A stretch of DNA of 5,053 nucleotides from Synechococcales cyanobacterium PMM_0073 (GTDB lineage: Bacteria > Cyanobacteriota > Cyanobacteriia > Elainellales > Elainellaceae). Numbering within the stretch: the stretch's first letter is position 1; each line of letters starts with the position of its first letter. Both the position numbers and the translations under genes were made by a program. The notes beneath the pieces are model-generated. The model ran no database searches. It had not been told where the DNA came from and saw only the letters and a program-made list of their open reading frames with translations. Below are positions 4,535 to 5,053 of this stretch, piece after piece. Location of the stretch: positions 1-5,053 of the forward strand of contig CASBQH010000313.1 in the NCBI GenBank assembly GCA_949127695.1, written 5' to 3'.

Positions 4535-5053
4535 CTACTCTTCCGCCGCCACTGCACTTCGCACCAAGATGACGCTGCAAGGGCTAGCTCGCGTGATCGC
4601 CTCTGGAATATTGCCCTTAATCACCTGCTGAAGCAGCCCTTCGCGACTCGCGCCCAGCATAATCACATCGCAGGCTTTTTCTATGGCCAAATCCACCACC
4701 GCTTCAGCCACCGGCTTACCCCAGACCGGGCAGGCTTCCACCGGACAGCCCAGGCGATCGCCCAACTCAGCCGCCTGATCTTGCAGATGCTCTAATGCCT
4801 CCGCTTCAGGCGCGGGTTCAAACACCTGACAGATTCGCACATCTTCTAGCTCAGCGGCTCGGAAGGCGGGCAGCAGCGCCAGCGCTTTCTGGGCGTTGGG
4901 GCCACCTGCCACCGGAATCAGCCAATGCCGAAACTGAGCAGGCTCTTGCAGCTTCACCAAGATCACCTCACAGCTCGCCTGCCGAATCACCGTATCGACC
5001 GTGCTGCCAAAAATCCGCCCTGGCGTATTGGGTGCGCCGTTCCAGCCCATTAA
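4535..5053 (-). CDS. Tandem UspA-domain C-terminal part of a larger protein, probably a transporter (5' end outside window)
   Basis: The frame is open to the right edge. The codon before the apparent ATG (5050-5048) is TTA (Leu), giving LMGWNG, the middle of a UspA strand-loop motif, so that Met is internal and the gene starts outside the window. Counting that Met as 1, residues 1-34 are the end of a first UspA domain with the nucleotide-binding pattern G2-x2-G5-x9-G15-S16. Residues 43-164 are a complete second UspA domain (HWLIPVAGGPNAQKAL to SPCSVILVR). Its equivalent loop reads G133-x2-R136-x9-G146-N147: the spacing is kept, but the second Gly and the final Ser/Thr are replaced, so it may not bind ATP normally. 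From memory, closely similar tandem UspA tails follow ClC chloride channels or amino-acid permeases in cyanobacteria. Which transporter, if any, is upstream cannot be seen. A stand-alone tandem UspA protein is the alternative. The glycosyltransferase gene follows 50 bp downstream, and no terminator is visible between them. Confidence 0.85.
   Translation of the reverse strand, partial: LMGWNGAPNTPGRIFGSTVDTVIRQASCEVILVKLQEPAQFRHWLIPVAGGPNAQKALALLPAFRAAELEDVRICQVFEPAPEAEALEHLQDQAAELGDRLGCPVEACPVWGKPVAEAVVDLAIEKACDVIMLGASREGLLQQVIKGNIPEAITRASPCSVILVRSAVAAEE
4754..4761. repeat. HIP1 octamer GCGATCGC
   Basis: This is the second copy of the cyanobacterial HIP1 palindrome, inside the UspA-domain coding region. 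Confidence 0.8.

Noticed and set aside
4440..4631. Plus-strand ORF of 63 codons spanning the glycosyltransferase and UspA gene junction
   Set aside because: It is antisense to two real genes and lacks a ribosome-binding site and any recognisable domain.

Overview
The window looks like cyanobacterial chromosome. The evidence is two copies of the HIP1 octamer GCGATCGC (3882-3889 and 4754-4761), a cyanobacterial-type GH57 branching enzyme, a small membrane zinc-ribbon protein of a kind I associate with cyanobacteria, and a UspA tail of the sort found on cyanobacterial transporters. Composition is moderately GC-rich by eye. A Leptolyngbya-like lineage is a guess only.

Layout, left to right. (1) Positions 1-806, minus strand: the N-terminal 268 codons of an uncharacterised protein that runs off the left edge. 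It has a compact N-terminal module and a long acidic, Pro/Ala-rich, probably disordered tail with two internal repeats. (2) 807-1013: divergent intergenic region with an 11-bp tandem repeat and a weak -10-like element. (3) 1014-2606, plus strand: a complete GH57 1,4-alpha-glucan branching enzyme with both catalytic carboxylates. (4) 2607-2642: three 12-bp units lying over the convergent gene ends. (5) 2639-3013, minus strand: a 124-aa protein with two membrane segments and a CxxC...CxxC zinc ribbon. (6) 3014-3191: intergenic, with three 14-bp units just upstream of the zinc-ribbon gene. (7) 3192-4484, minus strand: a GT4-type glycosyltransferase with a repeat-bearing N-terminal extension. (8) 4535-5053, minus strand: the C-terminal part of a protein ending in tandem UspA domains, truncated by the right edge and probably the tail of a larger transporter.

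How the genes relate. The branching enzyme belongs to glycogen metabolism. The glycosyltransferase more likely acts on exopolysaccharide or other surface glycans; it lies on the opposite strand, about 0.6 kb away, and I see no operon linking the two. The UspA-tail gene and the glycosyltransferase are codirectional with a 50-bp gap and could be co-transcribed, though no functional link is evident.

I do not see a clear new biological system here. The most distinctive feature is the density of short tandem duplications (units of 11, 12, 14, 15 and 24 bp). They sit in intergenic DNA, at gene ends and in disordered protein segments, and the units inside genes are all multiples of three.
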